Assembly: GCA_032768795.1 (NCBI GenBank)
Contig: CP136496.1
Coordinates: forward strand, 124,001-188,000
Reading direction: 5' to 3'
Length of the DNA: 64,000 nucleotides
DNA from: Tremella fuciformis
Lineage: Eukaryota > Basidiomycota > Tremellomycetes > Tremellales > Tremellaceae
Under the pieces are notes generated by a model. The model made no database searches and was not told the DNA's origin. It saw only the letters and a list, made by a program, of their open reading frames with translations. A program made the position numbers and the translations under genes. Shown piece by piece: positions 1 to 10,257 of the stretch. The first letter of the stretch is position 1. The number at the start of each line of letters is the position of its first letter.

Positions 1-1412
1 GACGGGCATGATACGATTCAATCGTGGCACAGATTGAAAACAGAACAGAAAATTCCTTGACGATATGTACAGACGAAGGCAGGATGATTAGATGGAAAGA
101 TTCTCCAGACGAGACTCAGCTTCATCGGCCGTATGTTACTTGGCGGTCGCCCCGCGTTCCGAATCCGGCTCCGTGTCCGCATTACCATCAGAGGCTATGC
201 GGCCTTCTTGTGTCGAAGGCTGCTCCTCACCTGTTGTGGGCGTCTGTGTCGAGTTCGTCTGGCCCGAGTCGGGGATCGACCAATGGTTTCTCATGAGGGC
301 GTCAATGCTCCTCATATTCGCGAGTGCCCCGTTCACATCGCTGGAGCGGAGCGCATCACCCATAGCTGTGAGCTTCGTCCCCGTGAGAGCCAATCTTCCC
401 TGAAGAGTTTGCGGCTCGCCCTCGATCGGTGGTATAGAGCCCTGGGCTGCCGGATAGCCCTCTAAAATCTCGGCCAAGGTCGAGCAGGCGGCTGTCTTCT
501 CGTTGTCCGTGAGCTTCTCCATGTAGCTCGTCACTTTGCCTAGACAGCTGTCCAAGTAGCTTCCCGCGCCATCCGGGAAAATGTCCGGCAAAGGCTCAAA
601 TCCGGTGTCAGACCTTGCTTTATGACTCTCAGGCGTTGATAGCAGGGTATCAAGCTGTTGCACCCGCGCCACTATGTCTCTGAGGTTGTTCTTAACCTCC
701 TGGAAGGACAGCGCCGAATCAAAGTTATTAAGTAATTTGGCAGAATGATCGTCACCGAGAGCAGAACCCCTACTTCGGGCTTGATTGGCTTCCTCCAAGA
801 GTTTCAAGGCCTGCTGATACTCTGAATACTTGGATACTTGATGATTAGCAGACATCGTACGACTTAGCGTTTGCTCGGTTGTCAGAGAAAGAAAAGCAGC
901 GAGACAAGTGAGCTGCTAGTCCCCCTGGCAGCCTTTATGTGGCGAGCATCGGGTGGCGCGCTGTCAGCTAGCTCATGGTGGAACAATAGAACGAGGAAGT
1001 GGACCAATCACCTCCATTCAGATCCACATGCCTTCCACCCAACCATCTCAAAAATGCGTCTTCGAAACTTCGCAGTCAGAGTCATAACACAATGGTTGGT
1101 GTCTTGCGCCTTAGAGCTCCAGTTGCCTTCGCACTAAATCACCGACGAGTGCACTCGCAGGTCTGTTACAACTGTCCTCCCCGACCAGAGGCGTGAGGCA
1201 GACCTTGCAGTCATTCCCCCACTCCAGGTATAGCGACTCGGATTTGCAATGACTGAGCTCTACACGTCAACCAGAGGCCGGGAAGTAGGTGAAAGAATGC
1301 ATCGTACAGAGTGACGGGCATTATATGGCTCAATTGTGTCACGGATTCTGACACAAAATGAAAGTTCTTGACTATATACAAAGACGAAAGCTGGCTGACT
1401 AGGTGGAGAGCT
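1..1412. repeat. Imperfect direct repeat in the 3' flanks of two paralogs (1-95 and 1313-1412)
   Basis: Both segments start with GACGGGCAT and continue with clearly alignable sequence, including TTCAATCGTGGCACAGATT against CTCAATTGTGTCACGGATT and TGTACAGACGAAGGC against TATACAAAGACGAAAGC. Each lies just downstream of the stop codon of a minus-strand gene (stops at 136 and 1556). The natural reading is an old tandem duplication that took the gene together with its 3' flank. The stretch between them, 856-1312, holds the promoter of the first gene and nothing else I can support. Confidence 0.6.
136..855 (-). CDS. Hypothetical protein, 239 aa, paralog of the gene at 1556-2161
   Basis: Uninterrupted 239-codon frame starting MSANHQVSKYSEY. 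I recognise no domain. The protein is polar and probably mostly helical. No signal peptide or membrane segment is visible, and the last 40 residues are low-complexity and acidic/Ser/Thr-rich. Residues around 170-200 (an 'ALRSSDVNGAL...MRNHW' pattern) resemble the matching part of the neighbouring 201-aa gene ('LPDADAEFDGIL...MKGHW'). Together with the similar 3' flanks this makes the two tandem paralogs. It is intronless as drawn; an extra 3' exon cannot be excluded because the frame ends near the window edge. Its style (small helical minus-strand gene in an array) recalls the modular family at 18-31 kb, but I could not find that family's motifs here. Confidence 0.6.
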   Translation of the reverse strand: MSANHQVSKYSEYQQALKLLEEANQARSRGSALGDDHSAKLLNNFDSALSFQEVKNNLRDIVARVQQLDTLLSTPESHKARSDTGFEPLPDIFPDGAGSYLDSCLGKVTSYMEKLTDNEKTAACSTLAEILEGYPAAQGSIPPIEGEPQTLQGRLALTGTKLTAMGDALRSSDVNGALANMRSIDALMRNHWSIPDSGQTNSTQTPTTGEEQPSTQEGRIASDGNADTEPDSERGATAK

Positions 1413-1555
1413 ACCCCAGGTGAAAAGGTTCAGGAGGGCCCGGTGCGGTGAGACAGAGAGCATGCATAAGCTGTGGAGCCTGATATTTCCAAAAACCATG
1501 TGTCGGTCGAAGACGACTGATGAAGGCTTCAGCTGAATGAGGCGTGATTGAAATT

Positions 1556-2161
1556 TCACTCGGTCTCTCCTTCGTTGTCCCGCTGGCGCACCTCTCTCTC
1601 ACCTGGAGGTATGTCAGGACGGCAGTCTTTGGCGCGCAGATGCCAGTGCCCCTTCATCTGTCGCTGAGCATCTCGCAGTGCTTCAAGTATACCGTCAAAC
1701 TCGGCATCTGCGTCCGGAAGCTTCCGGGTGAGCGTTTTCCATGTCTGCGAGAGGGTGTACTGCAAGAACGTGATCGCTTCATTGAGAGTTGGCTCAGTCT
1801 TTGCGACGGGCAAAGGACCATCCGGTATGTCGAGAACCTTCACCGTCTCTTCCTTCGTCTTCGTCCACTCGTATAGCCGGTCTTTCAGTGACTGCTTCGG
1901 AGTCCACTGACCTTCGAGACGGGCCATACTCATATCGAAGCGGAATTCGTAGTTTGTGAGAGGGGACGAGGTTGCCCTTATCTCTGCTGTGCAGGGCTCA
2001 GTCGCACTTGTCGCCACTGGGAAAAGTGCTCGCCCCCCACCAGATGAGTGGTACTCCTCAATCACGGTACTGCCGAGGGAGAAGATCTCCGTGAATGCGC
2101 TCCTGAGCTCACGAAAGCACAAATCGGTAGGATATACCTCCAGATCAAGCGGTGGTGGCAT
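1556..2161 (-). CDS. Hypothetical protein, 201 aa, paralog of the gene at 136-855
   Basis: Single 201-codon frame starting MPPPLDLEVYPTDLCFREL. No known domain, signal peptide or membrane helix. It is charged, with a Lys/Glu-rich middle (around 95-110) and a very acidic C-terminus. The C-terminal third aligns loosely with the 239-aa gene downstream ('GILEALRDAQRQMKGHWHL' against 'GALANMRSIDALMRNHWSI'). The final codons contain GAGTGAAATTTC, which could act as a weak splice donor, so the true C-terminus might be spliced; I saw no clear continuation. Upstream, 2162-2667 separates it from the divergently transcribed PMT1 gene. Confidence 0.55.
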   Translation of the reverse strand: MPPPLDLEVYPTDLCFRELRSAFTEIFSLGSTVIEEYHSSGGGRALFPVATSATEPCTAEIRATSSPLTNYEFRFDMSMARLEGQWTPKQSLKDRLYEWTKTKEETVKVLDIPDGPLPVAKTEPTLNEAITFLQYTLSQTWKTLTRKLPDADAEFDGILEALRDAQRQMKGHWHLRAKDCRPDIPPGEREVRQRDNEGETE

Positions 2162-2667
2162 ACTGCCCGGGTGTATGAATGACTCGCCACTTGATTAGCA
2201 GAACAGGAGGGAAACTTGACAAACTGCCTAAAGTCGTGTGTTGAAAGAGACGAGAGCTTTCCGAGCTTGTTCACAGACTCAATTCCTTAAAAAGTGTGGG
2301 GACGTTCACGTAAGCAAAAGGCAGGGTGGACACGCAAAGGTGAGTGGATCCACTCGACGATTCTCCTCCCGATTCCCCTCCCTTCATCGCTTCCTGTCAA
2401 GGTCGGCCGGCCAGATGTTTGATGAAGGAAAGCTTCTGCCACATTGGCCCAAGCGCCACAAACACGTGTTTAACACGTGCTTCGGGACATTGGCTACACG
2501 TCGCTGCGCGCGGTGCTACGAACATCTATCGACAGCTTCCTTTTGCATCTTTCCTTTGTCCTCAAAGCTCTTGACAGTTGGCCGCGGTCCAGGTGCAACA
2601 AGGCAGGTCGTGGCATACAGTCGAGCTTTTCAAATCTAGGCGGAACGGCTCAAGCTCGTTCTCGACC
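2162..2667. promoter_or_regulatory. Divergent intergenic region upstream of PMT1
   Basis: About 500 bp between two divergently transcribed genes, so it must hold both promoters. No TATA box or recognisable operator was identified. It contains frames open by chance but nothing I would call a gene. Confidence 0.35.
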
Positions 2668-5600
2668 ATGCCGTCCCTCTCCCCGCCGCCCGCAGCGCAT
2701 CGCCGACTCGCACAACCTGTGTCTGGACCTTCAGGCCCCTCGACTGCACTCAGCCCCCATACAGCGGCTGGATATCCTCCAACTGCGCCTCTGCCAGATT
2801 CTGATGCCGATGCGAGACTCCGACGGGCATCTTCTCCCGCTCTCAAAGAGGCATTTGGAGGGAAGAGGAGGGGGCCTAGAGCAGGAACGGCTGGGGGACT
2901 GCGAAAGCGGGAGTGGATCCTGCTGGCTGCGGTATGCCTGATAGGACTATTTGTACGCGGCTACAAGCTCTGGCAGCCCAGCAGCGTCGTGTGAGTCATG
3001 ACTGACCTCATAAGGACGGGCTGATCCCAGGTTTGATGAGGTCCATTTTGGAGGGTTTGCGTCCAAGTATATCCGGCGCAAGTTCTTTATGGATGTACAT
3101 CCGCCTCTTGCGAAACTCTTGATCACCCTCTCTGCATTCATAGGCGGCTTCGATGGGGAATTTGACTTCAAGGATATTGGAAAGTTGGTCCAGGACGTGC
3201 ACCGGGGCCTCCGCTGAAAGTCAGAGACTACCTTGAACCGAAAGTCCCCTACGTGATCATGCGAGCATTCCCCATGGTCCTCGGTCTCGCCTTGATCCCC
3301 ATCTCGTTCCTCACTCTCATCTCTCTCCGTCTCTCCCTGGCCTCGGCACTGCTGGGATCCCTCCTCCTAACGTTCGACAACGCCCTCATCACCCAATCAC
3401 GTCTGATCCTGCTCGACTCGTACCTCGTATTCTTCACCGCTCTCACCACGCTCTTCTGGGTACGGTTCTCCGACCTCGACGCGAATGGGGCAGCCTTCAC
3501 ACGGTCATGGTGGCGCCAACTCACCCTCACTGGTCTGGGTCTCGGTGCGGTTGCGAGCTGCAAATGGGTTGGGCTGTTCACAATTGCGACTGTGGGACTA
3601 GGGACCTTGCGGCAGCTCTGGCTCCTGCTTGGCAACTTGAGGGTGACGCCGAGAATGTGGGCCAAACATTTCGCCGCGCGGACGCTGTGCTTGATTGTGG
3701 TGCCAATCACATTCTACCTCGCAATGTTCAGGATACACTTTTGGATCCTCAACATGTCGGGCGATGGGGATGGTTTCATGAGCTCCGAATTCCAGCATAC
3801 TCTCGAAGGCCATGGCATGGAAGATACTTTTGCCGGTGAGTTTGAATGATTTCGCAATGGCTAACGGCAGATGTCAGCTTGGGCTCGATCGTGACGATCA
3901 AACATGTCAACACCCAGGGAGGCTATTTGCACTCGCACAACCACGCATACCCGGCTGGATCTAAGCGTAAGTCTGTATTGTTGGCTGAATTGACATGCAG
4001 AGCAACAGATCACCCTCTACCCTCACCGAGATGAGAACAACAATTGGCGGATTGTCAACGGCTCTGCGCCTGATGGACCCGTGTCGTATGATTGGGACAA
4101 TCTCCCCATCGAGCATATCCTCACCGGCACAAAGATCCGACTCGAGCATGTTGTGACTGAGAAGCGACTGCACTCGCACGATGTTCGACCGCCTGTCTCG
4201 GATGTCGACTTCCAAAATGAAGTGTCGGGTTACGGCTTCCCTGGATTTGCCGGTGATGCTAATGACGACTTCATCGTCGAGATTGCCCGTAAGACGAGAG
4301 GCAAGTGGGATAGACAAGGGAGCAAGAGACTACGGGCTCTCAGGAGCGAATTCAGACTGCGGCATGCTTTGACCGGATGCTATCTGTTCTCCCACAAGGT
4401 CAAGCTGCCTGAATGGGGCTTTGAACAGCAAGAGGTGAGCTCGGGTGTCCAGCCAGAGCTGATGCAAGGTCACGTGCAACAAAAACCCCACGTTTGAGAA
4501 TTCGCTGTGGTACATCGAAACCAACATACACGTTCAGCGTGAGTCTTGTTGATCAAGCGAGCGTTGACCGCCAGTCCCTCATGATGCCGAGATGCTCAAC
4601 TATGTCAAGCCGAGCTTCTTGCGAAAGTTCTGGGAGCTGCAAGGGGTCATGTGGCGAACCAACGCTGGACTCACCGAGAGGCATGCCTATGACTCCCGCC
4701 CCAACGCTTGGCCAACTCTACGCCGAGGCATTGTAAGTGATTGAAAGTTGGCGGTGCTGAGAACAGAATTTCTGGGTTCAAGACCACAGACAGATCTACC
4801 TCATCGGCAACCCGCTGGTCTGGTGGTTGAGCAGTGCTGCCATTGGGGTGTACCTCGGTATTCGAGGACTCTTGATCCTGCGGGACAAGCGTGGATATCG
4901 TGACCTATATCAGCGTGAGCTAGGCCTGCCGCACTGTGTTCTGCGCTCAAGTCAGCCAAAATCGCCTTCTACGATGGCGTGTGCGGCTTTCTGCTCATCG
5001 GCTGGGCGCTTCACTTCCTTCCCTTCTTCTTGATGCAGCGCCAGCTGTTCCTTCATCACTATCTTCCCGCTCTGTACTTTGCGGTGTTGCTGTTCTGCTC
5101 GACTTTCGACTTCTTGACATCGACATTGCGTCCTCGCACTCGCTTGCAGATCTCCGCGGTCATTCTCGTCTTAGCCATCTGGAGTTATGCCTTCTTCAGC
5201 CCGCTGACCTATGCCGAGCCCTGGACCAAGGGAAAGTGCGAGAGGGCCAAGTGGCTAAAGACATGGGACTTTAGCTGGTGCGTGCTCGAGCCTCGATTGA
5301 GCTGACAGGCAGTAACGACTTCCATGACAACTTGTCCATGTACAACAAACACCGCATTGTTCCTAGCGCCAAAGTCGACTTTGGAGCGCTCGGGCCAGAT
5401 GCAGAAACGACTATCATTGTGAGTCGACTTCAAACGAGCTCGGCTGACTTCAGGACGAAGCCCCCGAACCAATCAAAAACGTCTTCGTTCCCGATGTGGA
5501 GCCGGAAGAGAAGACTGTCGCGCCCGTCGGTCCAGCCAATGAGGTGCAAATGCAAGAGTCGACCGAAATTGCGCCACCGGCTGAGATGGGAGACAGCAAA

Positions 5601-5843
5601 GCCGAAGATACACGGGCACCGGTCGGCCTCGATGCGGGTGCACCTGAAGTCACCGATTCGGCCGAGGACGACGGCGGATGGCACGGCGGAGCGGAAGAAG
5701 GTAAGCGCGGGGACGACTCGGAGGGGCGTGGGGACAAGGCGCCCATTGGAGCGCAGGTCCAGGGCGGCGTGGCGGGTGTGGAGATGGATTTGGACGACGA
5801 GCAGGCGATGATGGCCCAGGCGGCCATGGAAGCTGCAGAGTAG
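2668..5843 (+). CDS. PMT1: Protein O-mannosyltransferase, PMT1 subfamily (dolichyl-phosphate-mannose--protein mannosyltransferase)
   Basis: Transfers mannose from dolichyl-phosphate-mannose to Ser/Thr of secretory proteins in the ER membrane, normally as a Pmt1/Pmt2-type dimer. Eleven exons: 2668-2990, 3031-3183, 3225-3835, 3871-3966, 4001-4434, 4469-4538, 4575-4732, 4767-4914, 4956-5277, 5313-5418, 5454-5843; total 2811 nt, 936 aa, all introns GT-AG and 34-41 nt. The N-terminus is Pro/Ser-rich and cytosolic, then comes a first TM. The loop with FDEVHFGGFASKYI and FMDVHPPLAKLL holds the catalytic Asp-Glu. Next are several TMs, the MIR region (GGYLHSHNHAYPAGS, RLHSHDVRPPVS, CYLFSHKVKLPEWGF), and C-terminal TMs (FLMQRQLFLHHYLPALYF). 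The YLHSH and QQQ-TLYP pattern fits PMT1 rather than PMT2 or PMT4. The last exon adds an unusual acidic Ala/Gly/Glu-rich tail of about 130 residues. The ATG at 2668 was chosen as the first in frame. Confidence 0.93.
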
Positions 5844-6043
5844 ACGTGTTGCAATCATCCATCCCATCCCATCCCAACTACAACGCGCTCTACAACTCGA
5901 TCCACCGTCTGACCTTCCTCATCCTGACAAAGTAAACCTCGCTACTTGCTACTTAATAAATCTAAACTCCCTGCACCGCTCCAACGCTGACCCCCGCCCG
6001 CTATTGCGCTCACTCCCTCTTTGATCACTCGTGCCCTCCCTTA

Positions 6044-8130
6044 TTACCTGCGCTCGTCGACAGGGAGGACGTAGACGTCCTCGGGCTCTTTGTGTTTCTC
6101 CTCGACGTCTTCGACCTGCTTGATGCCGTCCTCGGTGGTGTACAGGTCGTGCACCTCGACCTCGACGATGGACCGCTTGGGCGGGAAGAAGTAGTTGAGC
6201 GTGAGGTAGACGACAATGGCGACTGTGCGTCAGTCGCCCGACCAGGCCAAAAAAAAGATGGGACTGACTGATATTGCCGACAACGTTGCTCAGCTTGTAA
6301 ATGTACTTGGCGCCGCCAATGTCGATCTTGGGGTTGATGGCATTGACCATGCCGGGCATGTTGGGCGCGATGGCGATGAACAGCGCGACGTACGCGCGCC
6401 AGTTGATCCCCGTCTTGCCAAACGAGTAGATGCCTTTGGGCCGGTACAGCTCGTAGATGTTCAACTTGCGTTTCTTGATGAGGAAAAAGTCGACGGCCAT
6501 GAGCGTGCCCATGGGCGCAAGCACGATCCCGTACGACGAGAGGAAGCTGAGGAAGCTCGTTGCGGACGCGACGACCTTCCAGGGGGCTGCCCTCAGTGTT
6601 TCTTCTCACGAATACACAGAGCAAGCTCACCAAAGCCCCAGTATCCGACGAGGCAGACGAGGAGCTGCCCACGGAAGATGTTGATGTATTTCGGCGCGAG
6701 CGATGTCAGGTCGTTTGCTGCTGAGATCGAGTTGGCCGAGCTGTCATCAGCGCAAGTAACTCGAATGAGAGGCAGCGCTCACAGGTTGGTGATGACTTGC
6801 GCGAGGGCCCAGATGAAGCCTGCAATGAACATGGCCGCACGGCCGCCGTGGCTGTCTTTCCACAGCGCCTTTATGTCAGCCGATTGTGCAGTCATGGTGT
6901 ATTGGCTGAACGTACGATGACGTCGTAGGGCTGGTAGAGCGCTTTGCCGTATACGCCCAAGATGCACGCGCCGGTGAGCGCGCCAAAAACGCCCAGCAGC
7001 GCCGAGAAGAAAGGTAGCGCGAACAGCTGGACATACGCCGACGCAGGCTTCTTCTGATATCGCGTGAAATCGCCAATGTTGATGGCCATCGTGGCCCATG
7101 TGCCCTGCTGCACCGTCATTGCGTACGTGAAGGCCGTCCAGCGTGCGAGGCCCGGTGCGGCGCGGTTCGACTGGTGGTTCAGGTAAGTGCTGAGGTCGTG
7201 GCGCGCAATGACGAGGCCCTGTTTGTCAGCACAGACCGTTTACGAACAGAGTTAAGGGGACTGACCCAGGTCATCATGGCCAGCGCGAGCAGTGGCACGA
7301 GCACCGCCTTGATCTTGTACACGAGGCCCAGCTTGGAGGGGTGGATGAAGATGAACGGCGTCTGGATCACCCAGAACAGGAAGAAGCAGATGAAGTTCTG
7401 GGTCGTCGCGCCTTGAGCTTTGGGCACCGAGTTGTGCAGGTTGGAGAACGATGGCCAGATGGCTTCGATCATCCTCTGCAGGTAGATCGCGCCTCTGCAG
7501 GGTCAGCAACCCGGCATCTAGGACAATGTGAAATGAGGACTTACTGCCAAGAGTTGGTTGACACGTAGAGCGAAGCGACGACCATGCGCGAGAAGACGGG
7601 AAACTTGCTGCCCCAGTAGCCGTAGGTCGCACGGGACGTCACGGCGAAAGGAGTGTGCACGGTCGCGCCGATCCATCCGTTGGCTACACTCAGTCTTCAC
7701 CAATCCTGTCTATGGGGGTCGACTCACCGGTGATGACGAACGCGACGAGCAGCGAGCCGAGCAGCTTGGCGAGAATGGCCTCCCACCAGAGCAACCCAAG
7801 GGAAGTGACGTAGGACGAGACGCCAGCCCAGGCGCCGGGATTGATCAAGTCTGCACCCCAGTCTTTTTTACGTCAGTCCCGTGTTCGATCGACTCTGACA
7901 CGCATACGCACAAGCGATGAGCGTCCAGCCCGTCCAGAGACGCTGCTCAGGCGTCGATGGGTCCAAGTCTTCCCATCAGTACAGCGCCACCACACTGCGA
8001 CCAACGCCTCACCCTTGTTGGTGTACACCTCGGGGGGCGCGATCGTCGACTCTTCCTTGGGCAGCTCCCACGCGGCGAGGCTCGTGGTGCGCCGACGCAG
8101 GGTCGTCTTGAGCTGTCCGATGCGCGACAT
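6044..8130 (-). CDS. NCS1-family nucleobase permease (uracil/allantoin type)
   Basis: Twelve-TM plasma-membrane proton symporter of the nucleobase-cation-symporter-1 family, importing uracil, uridine or allantoin. The coding sequence is split by roughly nine introns. Recognisable segments in order: LDPSTPEQRLWTGWTLIA (before TM1, conserved in fungal Fur4/Dal4 proteins), DLINPGAWAGVSSY, FAVTSRATYGYWGSKFPV, FTRYQKKPASAYVQ, NSISAANDLTSLAPKYINI, LSFLSSYGIVLAPMGTLM, YRPKGIYSFGKTGINWRAY and IDIGGAKYIYKLSN. The hydrophilic C-tail ends in VDERR and stop. Start and stop are clear; not every splice site was resolved. Substrate cannot be read directly. Two uracil phosphoribosyltransferases 6-8 kb away favour uracil. 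It is convergent with PMT1 across 200 bp (5844-6043) and divergent from the oxygenase gene. Confidence 0.9.
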
Positions 8131-8800
8131 GATCCGTGATGGAATGGTTGGTCAGTGGGTTCAGCAGGTCCGGTCCAATGATATGAAGCGGTTCTAGAAG
8201 GAAACGGAGGGGTATATATGTGCACGTCGCGTGACTGGACACTGGTGACCGACCATGCTTGCTGGAGATAAGCATGCCGGCTGAGAACCCCCCGTCTCGC
8301 CCGTCTTGGCAGGTGAGACGGCTGCCGAGGCTAACTAGTCTCAGAGTGCAGATGAAATGAAAGAGTCGAATGGCCTCCGAAGCGTCCCTTCGGTCCGAAA
8401 GGCCGCCGCCTCTTCTTGACCGCCAAGCTGTCGCTCGCTCGCTGCGGTGGCTGCCCGAGTCGGGGGATGCCGACGTGCCGACTGTACTGTATCCTGGAGG
8501 CGCCAGCGCCACTGCCAGGCGACAGAAGCAAGTTCGGGGGAACAGAAGAGGCACGATCGTAAGCTGTCCCTGGATACCCATCGCACCCTTTCTGCAGTCT
8601 CGTGGGTCCGACTGATAAGGCAGGCCAATCGCCCTCGCAGCAGCAGCATAGCGGGCGAGATGATGCGTGCCAACGGGACGGTCTGTCTCGACACTGACCC
8701 GATGTCCACAAGCACCAGACACATGCTCTGAAGGGGGTAAATTGCCGCCTGTCTTCCCCCGCCTCTTGCCCCCCTCGATCGATACACCACGTCTGACGCC
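8131..8800. promoter_or_regulatory. Divergent promoter region with two GATA-factor sites
   Basis: 670 bp between the permease (minus) and the dioxygenase (plus). GATAAG occurs at 8267-8272 and 8614-8619. Fungal nucleobase permeases are classically under nitrogen-catabolite control by GATA factors, so these sites may mediate nitrogen regulation of one or both genes. That is inference from two short motifs. No gene lies here. Confidence 0.4.
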
Positions 8801-10140
8801 ATGTCCTTCACCCCGACCGCCGCCGAGCTCAAGGCCGGCCAGTTCTCCCCCGAGACACTCTTCCTCGCCATCAACGCCTTCCACCGCGATGGATTCCTGG
8901 TCATCGAGGGCGTGGAGGACGTCGAGCTCTTCAAGAAGATCTCGGACTACATGATCCCGGAGAGGGAGGAGATCGAGAAGGGCACCCACAAGGCGGAAGA
9001 GCTGCAGAAGACGCGTGAGTCTTCCCTGGTGATAGTGCTCGGATAGGGTGTGAGCTGATGAGGAGGCAACTTTCTGCATGGCCCGCCGTCGCATGTCCCC
9101 GAGCTCGACTCGCACAAGCTGTACAAGAACCCGTTTGTGTTGCAGGTCTTGAATGCCTACCTTGGAGCGCGGCCGCAGTTCATGTACACCTGCGGGAACA
9201 ATGCCGGGAAGAAGGGCACGGCGAGGCAAAAGGTGCACACGGGTGGGTCATCATTGCAGCTACGTCGATTCTGAGTAGAGCTGACAGGTAGATTGTCGGT
9301 ACAACCACCCGGTGGTGAGTGGCTCTCTGGTGGGAAAGACCATGCAGGGAGGGGCTGAGCGTACTAGGCGCCGTACATGGTAGCGGCCCAATGGGTGCTG
9401 TGCGACTTCACCCCCGAGACAGGCGCGACGGGTGCGTCTGCTCTCCAAGCAGCTGGAGGATCAGCTGACGCGCAGAGGTCTGGCCTGGCTCGCATCTCCA
9501 CACATCGCCCGCGGACCACATCCACGATCCTACCATGCAGATGTGGCTCTCTGACGAGGTCGTCGAGGCGCGCCGCAAGACGCACCCGCCGACGCAGGTC
9601 AGGTGTAAAGTCGGAGGTGTCTTCTTGCGAGATATGCGGCTGTGGCATGCTGGTGGGTCACTTTGTTGATCGGATTTGGAGCGGACACGGCGATGATGGG
9701 ATCTTGATCGGACACGGCGTAGATCAGATCTGTGATCGGAGAGAGAGAGACCGATCACGGATCTGTTGATGGGATCTGAACCTGGATCTGAGACTCGGAG
9801 GAGATGGCTGATCGCAGGCATGCCCAACCTCTCCGATCACGACCGCATCATGCTCGCGTGCGGCTACACAGCACGGTGGTTCCACTGTCGCGGTACAGTC
9901 AAGGCGCGTCTGCGCATGTCGGTCAGTGTCAGGGAGGAAGCTGACCCTCAGCTGCCATACGGCGTCGAACACCTCTACGAGTCCACCGACCAGGTAGAGG
10001 TCATGTCCAAGTTCATGCCCCTCGAGGAATACCTCACGTACCGCAATGTCATCGTCAACGACTTCTCGCAGACATCGCTCATCCTCCCCGATGCAATGGG
10101 CCGGAACGAGGAGTTTGACGGGCAGTTGGCGACGATGTAG
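8801..10140 (+). CDS. Phytanoyl-CoA dioxygenase-like Fe(II)/2-oxoglutarate oxygenase, 326 aa
   Basis: Six exons: 8801-9014, 9063-9242, 9292-9314, 9368-9431, 9476-9652, 9818-10140; total 981 nt. The PhyH-type jelly-roll fold is indicated by FHRDGFLVIEGV near the N-terminus, the iron-binding His-x-Asp in KVHTDCRYNHP, the GEVWPGSHLHTSP segment typical of the family before the distal half, and the distal iron His in RLWHAGMPNLSDHDR. Substrate is unknown; PhyH proteins hydroxylate acyl-CoAs, small metabolites and secondary metabolites. The unusually small exon 3 (23 nt) carries part of the iron-site strand. Intron 5 (9653-9817, 165 nt) is far longer than the other introns and internally repetitive. 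The gene sits between the permease and the Zn2Cys6 factor, which may suggest a shared pathway. No peroxisomal targeting signal ends the protein (it ends ...QLATM). Confidence 0.85.
9653..9817 (+). repeat. GATC-rich imperfect repeats filling an expanded intron
   Basis: Between donor GTGGGTCA and acceptor GATCGCAG of the dioxygenase gene, the motif GATC(G/T)GA with GGACACGGCG recurs (for example GAGCGGACACGGCGATG and GATCGGACACGGCGTAG), followed by GATCAGATCTGTGATC, a GA run and several more GATCTG units. Splicing here is required to join CAT-GCT-G to GC-ATG-CCC in frame. Local slippage expansion of an ordinary 40-nt intron is the simplest origin. Confidence 0.6.
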
Positions 10141-10257
10141 AGCGGGCGCGCCCAAATCTAGTTGTACTGTATGCACGTCTTCCCATCGGCGTTGATTGAT
10201 CCATCTACAACTGACACAGCGATACAACTCCTGATCTACCATCCACTTCACTCACAC

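Noticed and set aside
8009..9238. 409-codon minus-strand frame
   Set aside because: It is the antisense of the permease first exon, the divergent promoter and the dioxygenase first exons; the real genes there have clear family motifs.
9945..9990. Possible 30-nt intron in the dioxygenase gene (GTCAGTGTC...CCTCAG, about 9921-9950)
   Set aside because: Removing it keeps the frame, so it cannot be excluded, but 30 nt is shorter than nearly all other introns here and the uninterrupted reading is equally good.
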